A stretch of DNA of 64,000 bases from Chrysophaeum taylorii (GCA_029834535.1 JAQMWT010000104.1:48269-112268); one strand, 5' to 3'; counted from the first letter of the stretch, positions 51,538 to 63,936 are shown. Numbers and translations: made by a program. Notes: generated from the letters alone by a model not told the origin.

Positions 51538-51859
51538 TGTGGCGTACCAAAAACGTTCCCGACCCGGGGTGACAAAGGGGGTACTCACCGACACGCCGGA
51601 GACCTCACTGCTCGAGGTCAATGCGGACTCGGGGTCGGCTACGCTCGCCACAACGCCTGCTCACGCTCACCAAGCCTCTCAACTTGAGGATGGAGAGTTG
51701 ATTTATGATAGCAAGATACTCTCTTCTCGAGAGAACAATGTAACGTCACTAGGATGAAGTTCCGTGACATCACAATGAAAGTAAGGAAAGGCTTCCCGTT
51801 TAACGGGCATAAGCACTGAGGAACAGAGTGAGCCTAAGCGGTCCGGAGTTGCCGCCACA
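51538..51859 (-). mobile_element. solo gypsy LTR, 322 bp
   Basis: Minus sense TGTGGCGGCAACTCC ... TACGCCACA, the same ends as the LTR at 2134-2449. It is flanked by the perfect 5-bp duplication CCACT (51533-51537 and 51860-51864). It was left by recombination between two LTRs of an inserted element. Confidence 0.88.
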
Positions 51860-52246
51860 CCACTCGACAATGTGTTTCCTCCGAAGAACTCCTGACCAGC
51901 ACACTGTGCGAAGTCGACCATTTGGGCGGCTGGTTGGCCGTCGGCGACAGTCGGCCCGTCAATCGGCGAGCTCATCGGTGGAAACGCAAGTGTCCTCTTA
52001 AAAAAAGGTGCCTCCCGCAGTTTCGTCCACATCCTCGTCGTAATCGTTGGTGTCGAGCTCGAAGCGCCAGGAGCCAGGTTTCGTGCCTCGAACAAACGTC
52101 GGACTATTTGCTTTGAGCCGACGGGAGAAGCCGTCGTCGTAGCCGAGGAGTATTCTTTCAGTCCCAAGTTTGGCTGGGAGAAGACCGCCTCCAGGGGGGG
52201 GCGCGCGAGGACAGCGAGATACTGGGCGGGGGGGTCGCGACCCCCC
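51860..52246. other. short unassigned stretch
   Basis: Between a solo LTR and a partial LTR. A purine-rich run (ggaggggggggcgcgcgagg-type sequence near 52190-52240) directly before 52247 could be the polypurine tract of the gypsy element whose LTR starts there. Nothing else is seen. Confidence 0.35.
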
Positions 52247-52360
52247 TGTGGCGGAAACTCCCGCCTCCTAAGGCTAACCCCTCCTCTAGCCCCCCCCCTT
52301 ATCAGGGGCACCCTACACCGCTCTGATGATGTCAGTTTTCTCTGTGACATCATCTTCCTA
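52247..52360 (+). repeat. partial gypsy LTR
   Basis: 114 bp, highly similar to 2134-2250 (TGTGGCGGAAACTCCCGCC; TGATGATGTCAGTTTTCTCT). It is cut at 52360 by the LTR element beginning at 52361. The remaining LTR part was not found on the far side. Confidence 0.82.
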
Positions 52361-52545
52361 TAGACAGAAAAAAATCACTGTGCCCCTGGTAGAGAATGAT
52401 GGCAGTGGTAGTGCTGCCCTGACGCCCTGTCTCTAGCGACACAAAGAGCAGCACGGTGTTCGACACAGCGATTTTTATTGGTTGTTGGGTGTGAGTGTGA
52501 TAGGGGGGGGAGGGTACTAACCCTATATCATATTTTCTATCTCTA

Positions 52546-55500
52546 CGCCCTCGCAGATTGAGCTCGGTGATGAGCGAAATCTGGAACAAACAAAACAAAT
52601 GTCTGGCCAGAGACAAATAGACGTCGAGTTGTAAGGAGACGTGGAATGAGAAGTGTGCGAAGTGCACGAGAAAGATAGAGTAGAGCGGAGTAGCAGGTGA
52701 GTGTGATTGAGAAAGGAGAAAGAGCGCAAAGTTGAACGTGGAATTGGGAAACAAAGTGAAAAGGTCAAAGCAAGAGGAGGCGAATAATCGAAAAGGGAAA
52801 AGGCCTCGATCATAAAGAAGAGGAAACGTGAAAGAAGATGCTAGGTGGGCTAGTGACGAACTATGGCGAATTCTATACGAGAGATCGGATCATCATCTTG
52901 TTCAGTGACTGATGAAAGAAGGATGTGATGACAATATCGTGAAGAATAAGCGGGTGAAAGAGTGTCATCGTCGAAGTCTAGAGTCGCATGCATTGTCGTG
53001 GGTGTTCCGTGACATAGGACGACGGTGCGTGCGGGTGGATAAATCCTAAATGACTGAGGGATCCTCATAGTGGAGCGGGTGGTCTAACTGATAACGATAG
53101 TAGGGATCATGGGTCAGGCAGTCGTGAAGTGCACAACAGACCAATGATTGATCGAAAGGCGAATAGCGAGAGTGGCCGTAGGAATGAGATTCTATTGTGA
53201 CTAACGTTGGGCTAGAAAAGGTGTGACGATGTGACTGAGCGCCAGCGTTGTCCCATGAAGAGATATGGCCATTTAACCACATCGGTTTCGACATGGTAAG
53301 GTAATCGTCGTAATGATAGCGAGTAAGGCGGAGCTGTTCCTGGAAGATGAGAGAACCATCATTGCTTTTCACATATGCGTCGAAGCTGTCGTCCTGAGTG
53401 TAGCGTGGGACAGCTGAAGCTAAACTATGCGCGTCTAACGTAATATGCGGATAATCATAGTGTGATGTTGCTATCGGGACATCGTCGTCTGGGGGTGGCC
53501 ATAAATATGAAAACTATAAATTTGCCGTAGACCTGGAGTTGTAGTCTGGTGGAGGTTGCGATTTGCTATCATCGAAAGATGATTGGACTCAGACTGAGGT
53601 TTGCGAGTGTATCGCGTATGATGGTGGATGCAGGCGTGTGTCCTGTGCAGAAGAGTCGGCGCCCTGTGCAGAAAATGCAGAAGAGGCAGGCAACAGGAGA
53701 AGATGCCGGAAGGCGATGGACTGTTCGAAGATATTGTCCTTGATGAATTGCTCGAAGATATTGTCTTTGCCTGGGGGAGAGTTGACTTCGAAGGTATGGT
53801 CAGAGTCGCATCTTTCGTGTTCTATTCGGCAAAGTAAGCCTGAGTCGTGATAATCGACTGACCCAGTATTTATTTCATGTCCGGCGTCGTTTTCACCAGA
53901 ATCAAAATTCCCTTTATGCACGAGCGCGAGGGATCGTGGTGCATCCCTGGTGAATCGTGCAGTGACTGAAAGGTGTGACATTCGACAGGAGGGTGTTGTC
54001 GATATGCGAGAGCTGTACAGTATATAACGTGTAGGGAGCGTATGTTTCAAGATAGGGTTAATCTGTGGACGGGAAATGTATGAAGAGTGAACATGATGTG
54101 AGGTAATGTCCATAATGCGAGAACTGTCCGATACGCAGTCATGCGAGACTGTGACTAGCAGCGAGTGTGCGGGAATGAAGGAAGAGATAGGCATGGCAGT
54201 TGACTCCCCTTGAATCGTAACACAAATGCGTGGGGCTAGCGGTGCGCGGCAGTGACATCCGGTAGAATGCTGAGAGCAGAGCGCGTGTCCAACCTGTGGA
54301 GATTGGGGGCTATCATCGCGGGTGCTACGGAAAATGTCGACTGGGTGCGAATCGCAATGGTGGCTGTTGGGCTCAGAGTTCTGCAATATGGAACCTGCAG
54401 TGTGAACGGAGAGGAGCGAACCGGGTGCGTCATGAGAGCGTAATACGCGAGTGCAGTCTGGGCTGTGTCCGAAGCAGAATTCTGACAGTAATGTCGACAG
54501 ATGCGAAACGTGACCAGAACTGGGCGAGGATGTCGCGTGAAGTCGTGTTGTAACCGAACCATAGTGGTGCAGAGTTTCAACGTCAAGCATGGTGCTGGGA
54601 GGGACGTTAAAAGAGGTGAGCGAATAACTCAACGTGCGGCTATCATTTAGTGGCGGGCATTTGTTGCGCGAGACTGGCGATAACTGCGACATATGGCGTT
54701 GGCGTGACAGAACTTCGTTTGCATATGGCAGCATGCAGGATGAAATCGAGCGAGCTGGAACTTGAGAGGTGTGACCGGCAAGAGACTGACGGAAGAGCGT
54801 GGGATGATCGGAATTTCATCGACGACGGAACTTAGTGTCATCACAAATCGTCGGAGATTGAGTCGTCGGGAGTGAGCTGAAACTTGAGAGGTGTGACCTG
54901 CAAGAGACGGACGGAAGAGCGTGGGAGGCTCGGAATTGCATTGATGACGGAACTTAGTGTCATCACAAATCGTCGGAGATTGAGTCGTCGGGAGTCGCGT
55001 CGAAGCGGGGAGGAACGACGAGTGCTCATCAGGTCTTGGCGTGTTACAGAGGTCATTGGAAAGAGGGACTTCGTTTCGTGCCTTGAAGTGAGTTCCGATG
55101 TAGCCAGAGTAGCCATAGGCGACGTGACTGATACGAATCGAAACAGATCCGTGTCGGCGGTGGGAAACGAATGCGCCCTCGTAATTCGAACTGGGTGGAA
55201 TCTTCGAATTGCCATTGAGGCGGAGAGACCGTGGTTGCGGGACGAGCGCAGAGCCAGGCGGCGGTCGGAGGGGGCACGTAAGCGGTGACTGAGATGACAG
55301 TGTTCTGCTTATCCTGAACCAAAAGGTGTTCGGGCATCGTACTGTGCAACAAGCGAGCGTGCGCTCGGTTGACTGTGAGTGTACCATGAGGATGGCGCAA
55401 TGTTGGTAGTCTAAACCGAGAGGGGCTGGGAGCGTGCCGTCGGAGTCCTAGGAGCCTGTGCGGTGTCTGGGCTGTAATCGGAATATGACGTATGGCGTCA

Positions 55501-57177
55501 TACAATGCGATGGGAGCTGGATCAAACGTGATGGGGCTGGCTAGTAGTGCCGGGAGCAGCATGTCGGGGGTAATGCTCAGAGATGAGGGTGGAACGCAGT
55601 CCACGTCTATCTTGGTTGCCGTATGTGGCGGTAATATGAGCGTAAACGTCTGACATGAAGGAAAAGCTTTTGTCCCAAACGAGAATGCGGGTACAGTCGC
55701 ATGGGAAGGTTCCATGTTGTATCTGCTGCAGTCAAAAGCTCTGGGAGAAAGCAATGGATAAACCATGAGCACATGGGTGGCGTCTGGTGGCCAAAGTTTC
55801 TGTGGGATTGGCTGAGGTGGCTCCAAAGTAGGATTCCTTTTTGGGTATGACTCAAGCGTTGCGATGAGTTCATGCTCGAGATCATAGTCGTCCAATATAT
55901 GACGTGAGGTGATCGCGAATGAGCGATGCGTCGACCTGGTGTCAGGGGAGACCGAGGTGGTGCAGTGACATAGGCCGCCGGCTAAGGTAGCCGCGCTGGT
56001 GAGATTCCAGCGGGCGCGCATAACTCTGGCGAATGCTGACATTGGCTTGTGCTTGATCTGCAGTCGTGCAGGGAGGCAGCATCGTCTCTGCTAATGCGGA
56101 TTGCAGCGACAGGGGCGGGTCAGGTGCCTGGGAGGCTGGAAGGCGGCCTTTGTCTTCCAGAGGCGAAGGGAGCAAGCAAATCTGTAGCTTCATCTCGTCG
56201 TGGTCAAATAGGCGCAATGATCTAATGCGCGTGATCGTGTTGCGTTTACCTGTATCTTTGTGATGTACCTGTGTGTCCTGCGGTGGTGCTTATGCGAGCG
56301 GGACATATCTGAAGGACTGATCCATCGGACGGGGTGCATCAGCTATGAATGAGACAGGGGGCAGTAGCAGTGCAAGGTCGGGTGACAGAGTGTTTGCGTG
56401 GTCGAGCAATTGAGCGTTGGACCTGGGAATTGTATGCATAGTCTGGAACCGTGCTGTGCAGTTGGTTTGCATTATCTCGTCTGCTACATCAATGGGCTGA
56501 CTGGTGTGGCTAGCCGTTGTGGTCTTATTTTTCGTCTTGTCATCCAATAGAGACTGCGAGATAGTGCTCGTTGCTATGTGCGAGACTAAATTTGCGGTTG
56601 AGCAGCGGTGGAGAGCTGATTGCTTTCTTGTCTGGCAGTTTCTGTGGCTGTGGAGTTCCGGAGACATGGTTGCGCAGCGTAAGACGTCTTGGCATTGGGG
56701 ATTGCCATAAAGTGACTCGTAAGTTTAAAGTCGGACGTCGGAGAATGCATCGAAGGACCTGTGAGATCACCAATTGAAATACGCCCTCGTAAGGCGTGCG
56801 CGACGTGGTGCGGGCGCGATCGACTTATGTTGGTGATAGGACGGTTGTGAAACACGTGGCGGCGCGGAGCGTCGGCGGAAATGACGAGTGTCTTGGTGTT
56901 AAAGGCGGTGACATTGAGGGCATCGAGAAGCGTGTCATGCTCCAAGAGCAAATGCGCGTGATGCGGGTGGTCCGAAGTCAGTGCCAAAAGGAGTGTTGTT
57001 CGCGGCTGACCTGTCTGCAAGGTAGTGCAGATGGGCGCGTGAGTTGAGATCCCGTGGTGGAGTGTATCCGGCCTGGAATGCTTGGGGTCCAGTGCGGGAA
57101 ATCGAAAAGGGGGATCGCCGAAGGAGAGTGCAGTAGAATCAAGGGCGATGGAAGGGTCAGTCATGCTGGGTGCATCC
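52546..57177 (-). pseudogene. decayed coding region of the second copia-like family
   Basis: Several minus frames take over from each other: 57251-56586 (RGRISIGDLTGPSMHS), 56042-55053, 55387-54647 and 54734-53589. They are rich in Ser, Thr, Pro and His and carry many small indels. A stretch near 54835-54990 is tandemly duplicated: about 120 bases that include GTGTCATCACAAATCGTCGG occur twice. No known domain. Confidence 0.35.
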
Positions 57178-58239
57178 TCAATGGCGGAGATGCGGGGACC
57201 AGAGCAGTGAGTGCCGTAGTGACCAGGGTTGCCCATAGGCGTGTAGTGCATTCGAAGGTGCGTGTCCTCGAATGAGGAGTGACGTGCCGAGCGATAGGAC
57301 GCTTTGAGGGAGGCAACGTGCGTGACTTGGGTGCATGTTTGTGGTGGAGCCGGCAGCTGGCGTGGGACATTTGTTGTACATTCCAGTTACGCGAAAATGC
57401 TGACAGAAGCGGTTCAGGTGGAGCGAGTCTGTGCATTGTGCGCGGTGAATGTCTCCTGAGAGCGCAACATTGATTTTCCGTAAGCAGCGCAAGCGTGTGG
57501 CGTCCAGAAGAGAGCTATGCAAGGGGACATAAAGGACCGAAGTGGTCGCAATAGAAGCGTGCATAGTTGGCGGCTGGTCGGGGTGTTCAGAACTCTCGAA
57601 ATCTTTGTCTGTTACTGCAGCCATGGGGGAGGCTTTCCAGAAGCTTGGTCGCGGTGAGACATAAGGGTCCGCAGCCGAAAGGAGTGCGTCCTCTGACTGA
57701 GAGGGAGTGCGGGTGATCATGTGCTGCGGCTGATGCTCGTGCGATGACATCCATCGAATCGTGAAATGGTGATCGCAGATGGGTTCATACAACCTGCTGA
57801 GCATGTCATCCGGTGCATCCGGCCGAGAAGGTGTATGGTGGGTGCAGCAGCGAGCGCCGGTGAGCGGCAGTGCGCCCCTGTCTTCGGGGAGAGAAGGCAG
57901 CGAGGTGGAACCAGCTTCGAAGTGATCGGGAGCGGCTGATCGAGAGATATCGAACAAGGCGGGAGTGCATTGCGAATTTGAGCTGGTACCTGCAGGTGAG
58001 GTGAGTTCCTGCGAGTATGGTGACCGTGGAACCGTCGACGGCGTGTCTTGTCCTTGTGGATACGGCGTTGTGGGGGCATTGATGATGGTGCTAGGATCAG
58101 GCGGCTGATTTGGAATGGTCGGGGGGACCATATTCGAGGCTAGTGAAGTTGTTCTTGCTTCTTCACTGTGTGCGCCAGATCGGGGGGCTGAGTCAGAGGG
58201 GATGTTGTCAGTGGCCTGCGGCTCTGTTGCCTGGGGCAT
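57178..58239 (-). CDS. unrecognised ORF, 353 codons
   Basis: Open from MPQATEPQATDNIPSDSAP to the stop at 57178. The first 150 residues are low-complexity Pro/Ser/Thr. The second half has a more ordered stretch (LLDATRLRCLRKINVALSGD, IHRAQCTDSLHLNRFCQHFR). It lies at the 5' end of the second copia-like element, where gag would be expected, but does not resemble the gag of the main family. Function unknown. Confidence 0.4.
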   Translation of the reverse strand: MPQATEPQATDNIPSDSAPRSGAHSEEARTTSLASNMVPPTIPNQPPDPSTIINAPTTPYPQGQDTPSTVPRSPYSQELTSPAGTSSNSQCTPALFDISRSAAPDHFEAGSTSLPSLPEDRGALPLTGARCCTHHTPSRPDAPDDMLSRLYEPICDHHFTIRWMSSHEHQPQHMITRTPSQSEDALLSAADPYVSPRPSFWKASPMAAVTDKDFESSEHPDQPPTMHASIATTSVLYVPLHSSLLDATRLRCLRKINVALSGDIHRAQCTDSLHLNRFCQHFRVTGMYNKCPTPAAGSTTNMHPSHARCLPQSVLSLGTSLLIRGHAPSNALHAYGQPWSLRHSLLWSPHLRH

Positions 58240-58439
58240 TGAATACGGCGGGGCCTTGGGTCCTTGAGTGTGGTTGCCATAGTCGATATAGGCGCGATAC
58301 TCGGGAACATCTCGAGGTGTCTTGTTCTTTGACTTGTCGAAAGTGGGAACGATGTGGCTTGGTGTTCCTTCGGCAAGACTGCTTCCTGGGCCGTTGTGCC
58401 CGAAGAGAGAATACTACCCTTGATTACTGTGTCGATGTT

Positions 58440-59441
58440 GTTGATAGGTTCCCGACCTACCTATGTGGCGACTACCAATCCAGAGAAAGGTGGATATGCG
58501 TCGCCCGCAGATATTCTACTGGACCAATTAAACTATCATCGTGGCCCATCCTCCATCCACGCCCCTTCCCGAAGATCGTGGATGATCTACAAGCTATTCC
58601 CAAGCGCCTTTGGCTACCCCACCACCTAACCAAAGACTGGATCCGGGTGTTCCCCGATCCTCCATATATACCCGTTCCTAAAACGTTTGCACCTTACTCT
58701 CGCACAGGTTCTGCTCAGCTTACTATGGCTGACCTTGAATCCCTCAATATGTTACTACTTCGCATTCATTCACAACAGGCTCACGAGCAACGTACTCACT
58801 CTGTTCAACCCGAGTGTACTTACCATCCGTTGTGCTTTAAACGCTCCTCTATGGAGCCATTACCCAAAGCAACACATCCTATACACGTCAAAATTTTTAC
58901 AATCCTCTATAACGTGTTCGCAAGCTTACTTACTAACTCACCCACTCCTGTGTCCTATTACATAACCGTTTTCGAAACTAACCAACCATCATACAGGTTA
59001 TTACTTACAAACTCATCAACATCAGACAACTCCTACTTCTTAACTGGTGGCCAGCATTCCGACGGCAACCTCACCATAGAGAACGCCACCACCAACCAAA
59101 AGACCCCCTTCAACGCCTTTGGGAGCACGTATACGTTCACTGCTTCCGACATCCCCCGCGACCGGGACAGGTCCATATATCTGGAGCCATTTATAGGTTA
59201 CTTGTGGATAGTCCAAGCCCCTCCCCAAGTTGGCTCCACTACCACCTATGGCACCGCCATACAAAACCTCGTGTCCAGATGCGCTCTCATTATGCCTGGC
59301 TGCTTTACCTACAAGGCCACCGACATCTCTTTCGATTACAAGGAGTCTCTTTTTGCTCTGGAAGATCATCACCTATCTCATAGTCGCTATATAGGGTACC
59401 TTCGTGGAAGTGACCGCAAGCTCGGCTCTAAAATCCACTAA
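58440..59441 (+). CDS. unrecognised ORF next to a gypsy element
   Basis: The frame is open from 58110 to TAA at 59439-59441. The first 330 bases lie opposite the ORF ending at 58239 and are probably not coding, so the likely coding part begins after about 58440, with an ATG at 58725 (MADLESLNMLLLRI). The C-terminal half has an ordered look (TYTFTASDIPRDRDRSIYLE; GYLWIVQAPPQVGSTTTYG; ISFDYKESLFALEDHHLSH). It is AT-richer than the gypsy genes after it. No family is recognised; it could be a host gene or an accessory gene of an element. Confidence 0.4.
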   Translation, partial: VDRFPTYLCGDYQSRERWICVARRYSTGPIKLSSWPILHPRPFPKIVDDLQAIPKRLWLPHHLTKDWIRVFPDPPYIPVPKTFAPYSRTGSAQLTMADLESLNMLLLRIHSQQAHEQRTHSVQPECTYHPLCFKRSSMEPLPKATHPIHVKIFTILYNVFASLLTNSPTPVSYYITVFETNQPSYRLLLTNSSTSDNSYFLTGGQHSDGNLTIENATTNQKTPFNAFGSTYTFTASDIPRDRDRSIYLEPFIGYLWIVQAPPQVGSTTTYGTAIQNLVSRCALIMPGCFTYKATDISFDYKESLFALEDHHLSHSRYIGYLRGSDRKLGSKIH

Positions 59442-62400
59442 ATGCTTGCTCCATTGCCAACCATCCGAGGGTATGCCAATGTGAATTTATTCGACCCTCG
59501 CAACGGGAAATTACGCTATGTGCCTCCGATTGAGAAGTGTCAGAATTTGTTGCCAGCGAAACTTGGGAATGAGGAAGCAGCCGAGGCGCCGAGCCCACCC
59601 GAGGTCGCGATGGAAAAAGAGAGAGAGCCACCAGACAAAGAGACCGCGGCGAACGCCAATATAGATTCAGAGGCGAGACGCGGGACGCCCGAGATGGCAG
59701 CGGTGACGATGCAGATGCCGGGCGACGCGAATCCGGAGGGACGATGCCATCATACTGCCCTTTCGCCGCGCGACGGGGAAAAGATCGAGCAAGACCTCAT
59801 CACCATCGGATTTCTGGACCCTGGCACACTTACGTCCATAGTTGGACGTATTTACCGACGAAGAGACGGGCCGAAGTTCGCAAAGACTTTAGGCATTGAT
59901 GGAATGGCTGATGTCTCCTATATTTGTTGTGGGATGGTCGACAAACTGGCGAAGGATAATATAAATCCTCGACCAAGGCGATCTCCCAGTCGAGCGCACC
60001 CTGTACGGGTCGGGATTGAATAAGACGACTACCCACAAATGGGTCGCATTGCGAATTGCGCTCGCGGGCGACGTGGCAGTCCCAGTGGTTGCCATCGTGG
60101 CCGATACTAATCATTTATTTCTGCTGGGAGCGCGCGATATTCGGGTGCTGGGAGCCATAGTGGACTACCCGCGAAGTCGCATTGCGTTTCTCCGCACACA
60201 AGTCGCCTATGGGCGCAAGAAGTTAAAGGTGCAGGATCGACGAGTCGATTCTCCGGTTTTGACGTTCAGATCAACTTATGATGAGCGCAACCCCGTGGTT
60301 GTTCAAGTCTACGGGCAACAGCACCATGCGATGCAGAAGAGCCTGAGCACGGTCGAGGACCGCGTTTACGCTCGCTTGTGCAAGATTGAAGACCTCCAGC
60401 GTCCACCGCCAGAACGAGCGGCGGCTTCGACGACTTGGGGAGTCCCGACAGATACGCCCTCTCGATGCTCGAACAGCGATGCCCATGAAGTGGTAGCCTA
60501 TGCCGCGCGCACGATGAAGGTCGAGCCTGGGCGCACTTACACGCGTGCGTGCCAGTCACTCTTTCAGAGCCCATTGAAACCGGGCAGGTTTTCGTTGCTA
60601 CATCCTCTGGATACGAGCAACTTGGGGTAGTCGATGGAATGTGTTCTTCTCCCGAAGATCACGACAAGTTCGCCGCTCGAGTGGCGATCTCCTCTACCCA
60701 GGATGTGCCGAGTGTGATTACTCAAGGCGAAGTTCTCGCTTTGGGCGATATAGTGTGTTTTGATGACGAGCTGAACGTTGAGACGGTCGACGAATTAACG
60801 AAGGACTGTGGAGCCGAATATGACAAGGCCAATCTATCGTTTACTGTTTCGGTCACAAGCCATATGACTCAAGGCGACGCGGTTCCCGAACCGATGCTTT
60901 TGAGCTCGGTGCAGAAGGCGGCTCCTTCTGCCGATAAGGATAGGAACTCTCGCCAAGAATCGCTCGGTAACGACGCTTTCGACCGACGAACCGACGAGGA
61001 GGAAAAGAAGTGCCGAGAGTTACAGAAGGCGAGATTCGCCGAAGATTTGAAAAGGTCCGGCTGCCGATCACGTATCGCAAGGTTGTGATGCTATTCAGCG
61101 GCGCTGGAGGCAGTACTTTGGGGCTGCAACGAGCGAATGAGTTGTGCGGGACGTCGTTTCGAGTCGTCATTGCTCTTGACTCTTCAACAGTTGCCAACAA
61201 GATTCATGAGAAGAATTTTCCGAAGGTGCCTGTGGTTCAGCACACGCTCTGGCGGACGATATGACACGACCCTCCGATTGATCAAGGATTATTTGCCTGA
61301 AGCGGAATGGTCATCGTCGATGTATCGCGTCTCCGCCCTGCGTTCATTCAGCACTATGCAACTTGACGTCCAGAGGTGTTGGCAGGGGAGTTACGGCCAC
61401 TAATTGACGATGGGCTGTGCAAAATGGCTGGCTTCATGATGTGGTTGATTGAACAGGAGGCGTCCATTAGTTCTTATATAGCGCGCTTGACGACACATAA
61501 GGTATATTGTGTACGTCGTCAATTTTCATGATATCACGCCCACTTTGATGAGCTGTCGCATGCGGTTGTTGGTCTCCAGTCACCCACTGCACCTGCAACA
61601 GGCTCCGAAGACATGTGCGAACATGCAACAGAAATTTGCTGCAGCATTAGGTTATGCAGATGAACGCCACCTGCTCCAGCTGAATAGTATAGGCTCGTCT
61701 CGAGACGCAACAGATACGGCTTACACCGCTACGCGAGTTTCTCTTCGCTTGGGACCGCACCGCTCGGACACTCAGCCTTTGACTCTCAAGATGACGACAG
61801 AGTTGCTCACGATGCCGCTGGCCATGATTGGGCTGGTTCTAAGACAAATTCGTGCAAGCACCTAGCGTCTGTCGTCCCTCCGACACTCTTGCGATTTTAG
61901 CAGTCGATCTGCACAACTCCGTGACCAGAGGTTTCCGCCAAAGTGGCGACGTCCTGCCGACCGCGTTGAGCCCTACAGATCGATCCTCTGAAAAGTATTT
62001 GCGAATTGCCGACACCACCCTTCGTCACGTACAGGTCCCGCTGTTGAATACGCGCACTCGTGTCGTTAGTTTCCGCTTCCAACAGATGCGCGGGGACGGC
62101 TCATGCTTTTCTGCTGCCTTCCCCGACAATCGAAAGTGGACGTTCCGCCGGATCCTGAACCTGACCAGGAGCCGAAAGTAAGGAGCGAGCCGAATGTGCG
62201 CGTCAAAGGTGAAAAGATCAATAAGAGCCACCCTGAGGCGAGGTTCAAATACGAAGAGAAAGTTCGATGTGCCATGGAAGGATGCGCCGCGCGACGCGGA
62301 CGGTGCACCGTTACCGCAGACTCCGGAGCACGTCAAGGACAATGATGCGATGAAAGTCGAAACCTGACGAAAGAAGGTCGAGAAGGCTGTCGAGAACTGA

Positions 62401-63936
62401 ATTCCCGACAACCCGCATCTGATGAGGATGCGAAGATGATGTTGAGCCACTGCGTATACGCGTGGGCCTTTTTGATCCGGATTATGAGACCCGTGGACTC
62501 GCCACCGGTTTCTCTACGATTAAAAGACGCAAACCCACGACCGATCAAGATGACGCCTTACAGGTTGACGCCAGCAAAGCTCGAGTGTCTCAGAAAGCAG
62601 ATCACTGAGGGTGTCGCGATGGAGTCATCCGACCGGCGAACTCCGTGGGGATTCCCTGTACTGATGCTGCCTAAGAAGGGAGCAGAGGGGACGTCGAATG
62701 CTTTTCGTGCTGCAGTTGACTTGCGTCAGCTCAATGATCAGCTGGTCAATGACAGTTGGCCGAATATTCGTCAAGATGATGCTTGGCTTTTTTGCCATGC
62801 GCCGTTGGCGGACGTGCATTGATATTCGATGGGGTTATCACAACTACGTTTGGACGCCGCGCTCAGGACGCCGTTACGATGGTTAGTCCACTTGGAGCCC
62901 ATAGTTCTTGCGCTTGCCTCTGGGAGGAAAACAGCAGGAGCTCTCTTCTGTAAGCAGATGGCTAGCGATTTGTCCACATGGATGTATATGGACTTGGTCG
63001 CGTTTGTCGACGATATTATGATGGGATCGGATGAACTCCACCGTCATTTACAAGTTTGATTGAAGTGCTGTGCCATTTAGCGCAAGCGAGGATATAGTGG
63101 ACGAACTTCGAAGTTCCACCTCCTCAAGGATGAAATCGAGTTTCTGGGACATTTCGACTCCGGAAGGCTTGAATCCAAGACATCCCAAGACGTTGCAGAC
63201 ATTTGACTCGGAAGGTGCCGATTCCCGGTACGTTGCGGCACACGATTCCCCCTGAACGTCTCCAGATTCGACTTTTCATCGGCATGGCAACTATTGCCGC
63301 CGATATGTGAAGAATTAGTCGAAGATTGTGGAGCCGCTGAGGCGATTGTGTCTTGAAGGCGCTAAGTTTGAGTGGACGCCGGAGTGACAGAAGGCATGGG
63401 ACACGATCATCGAAGCGGATACTCGCGGAGTTTATCATCCTGACTACGATCTTCCTTTTCAGATCCGCTCGGATGCTTCCAAGGATGGTCTGGGCGCGTA
63501 TCTTTTTCAGCTCGTGGAAGTCGAGGACGAAACCGGCAAGGTGACACGAGAGAACGAGAGATTGAGTATTGGAGCCGAGCTGTGCCGAATGAGATACGGA
63601 ACTATGAGCCTCGCCGGCTAGAGATACTGGCAGTTATTCTTCTCTTGGGCATTTCCGCTCTTATATCGAAGGTCACAAGACGATCCTTGAAACATATCAT
63701 CGCAACTTGACTTTTTTACGAAAGGCGAAGCACTCGTCTGGGCAGTTGGCTCGATGGGCGATGCGGCTCGCCATTTTGATCCTGAATTGGGTTACAAACC
63801 AGGAAGTCGCCGGGAATGAGTATCCCTGACTGTCTCTCGCAATCCTATAGACTGCGTCATCGAGACGTGATGAGTTTGGTGAACCCTTGAACCACGCGTA
63901 TCTAGTGTGCCAAGAACTTCCTCGGCCTGTTGATGG
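59442..63936 (+). mobile_element. decayed Ty3/gypsy element with methyltransferase domain (no LTR seen)
   Basis: Contains, in order, the protease-like region, the methyltransferase, RT, RNase H and the beginning of the region seen at 1-160. This is the part of pol that the element at 41194 has lost, so it fills in the family's gene order. The gypsy similarity stops at 63936 (cctgttgatg). The 5' part and both LTRs are absent. Confidence 0.85.
59442..63936 (+). pseudogene. gypsy pol: protease-like, C5-methyltransferase, RT, RNase H (broken)
   Basis: GIDGMADVSYICCGMV and VPVVAIVADTNHLFLLGARD (protease-like) are followed by KVVMLFSGAGGSTLGLQRAN (methyltransferase motif I, 61080-61140). SPPCVHSALCNLT comes after a frame change (motif IV, about 61330-61370), then WLIEQEAS (motif VI, 61441-61464) and SCRMRLLVSSHP (motif VIII, about 61553). 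After a spacer come the RT start (KDANPRPIKMTPYRLTPAKL, 62527; AAVDLRQLNDQLVND, 62710), FVDDIMMGSDE (RT active site, 63004) and FQIRSDASKDGLGAYLFQ (RNase H, 63459). Many stops and frame changes. The catalytic Cys and Glu positions of the methyltransferase can still be read. Confidence 0.85.

Larger units (their letters stand above)
52361..58239 (-). mobile_element. second copia-like family: long LTR element with unknown ORFs
   Basis: 3' LTR at 52361-52545 (TAGACAGAAA ... ATCTCTA, 185 bp). The internal tail matches 13642-14000. The minus strand then has a chain of overlapping open frames up to about 58239, with no recognisable gag, protease, integrase or RT. The 5' LTR was not found, so the right boundary is uncertain. 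Likely a large non-autonomous (LARD-like) element that borrows the enzymes of the main copia family, which has the same LTR ends. Confidence 0.55.
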
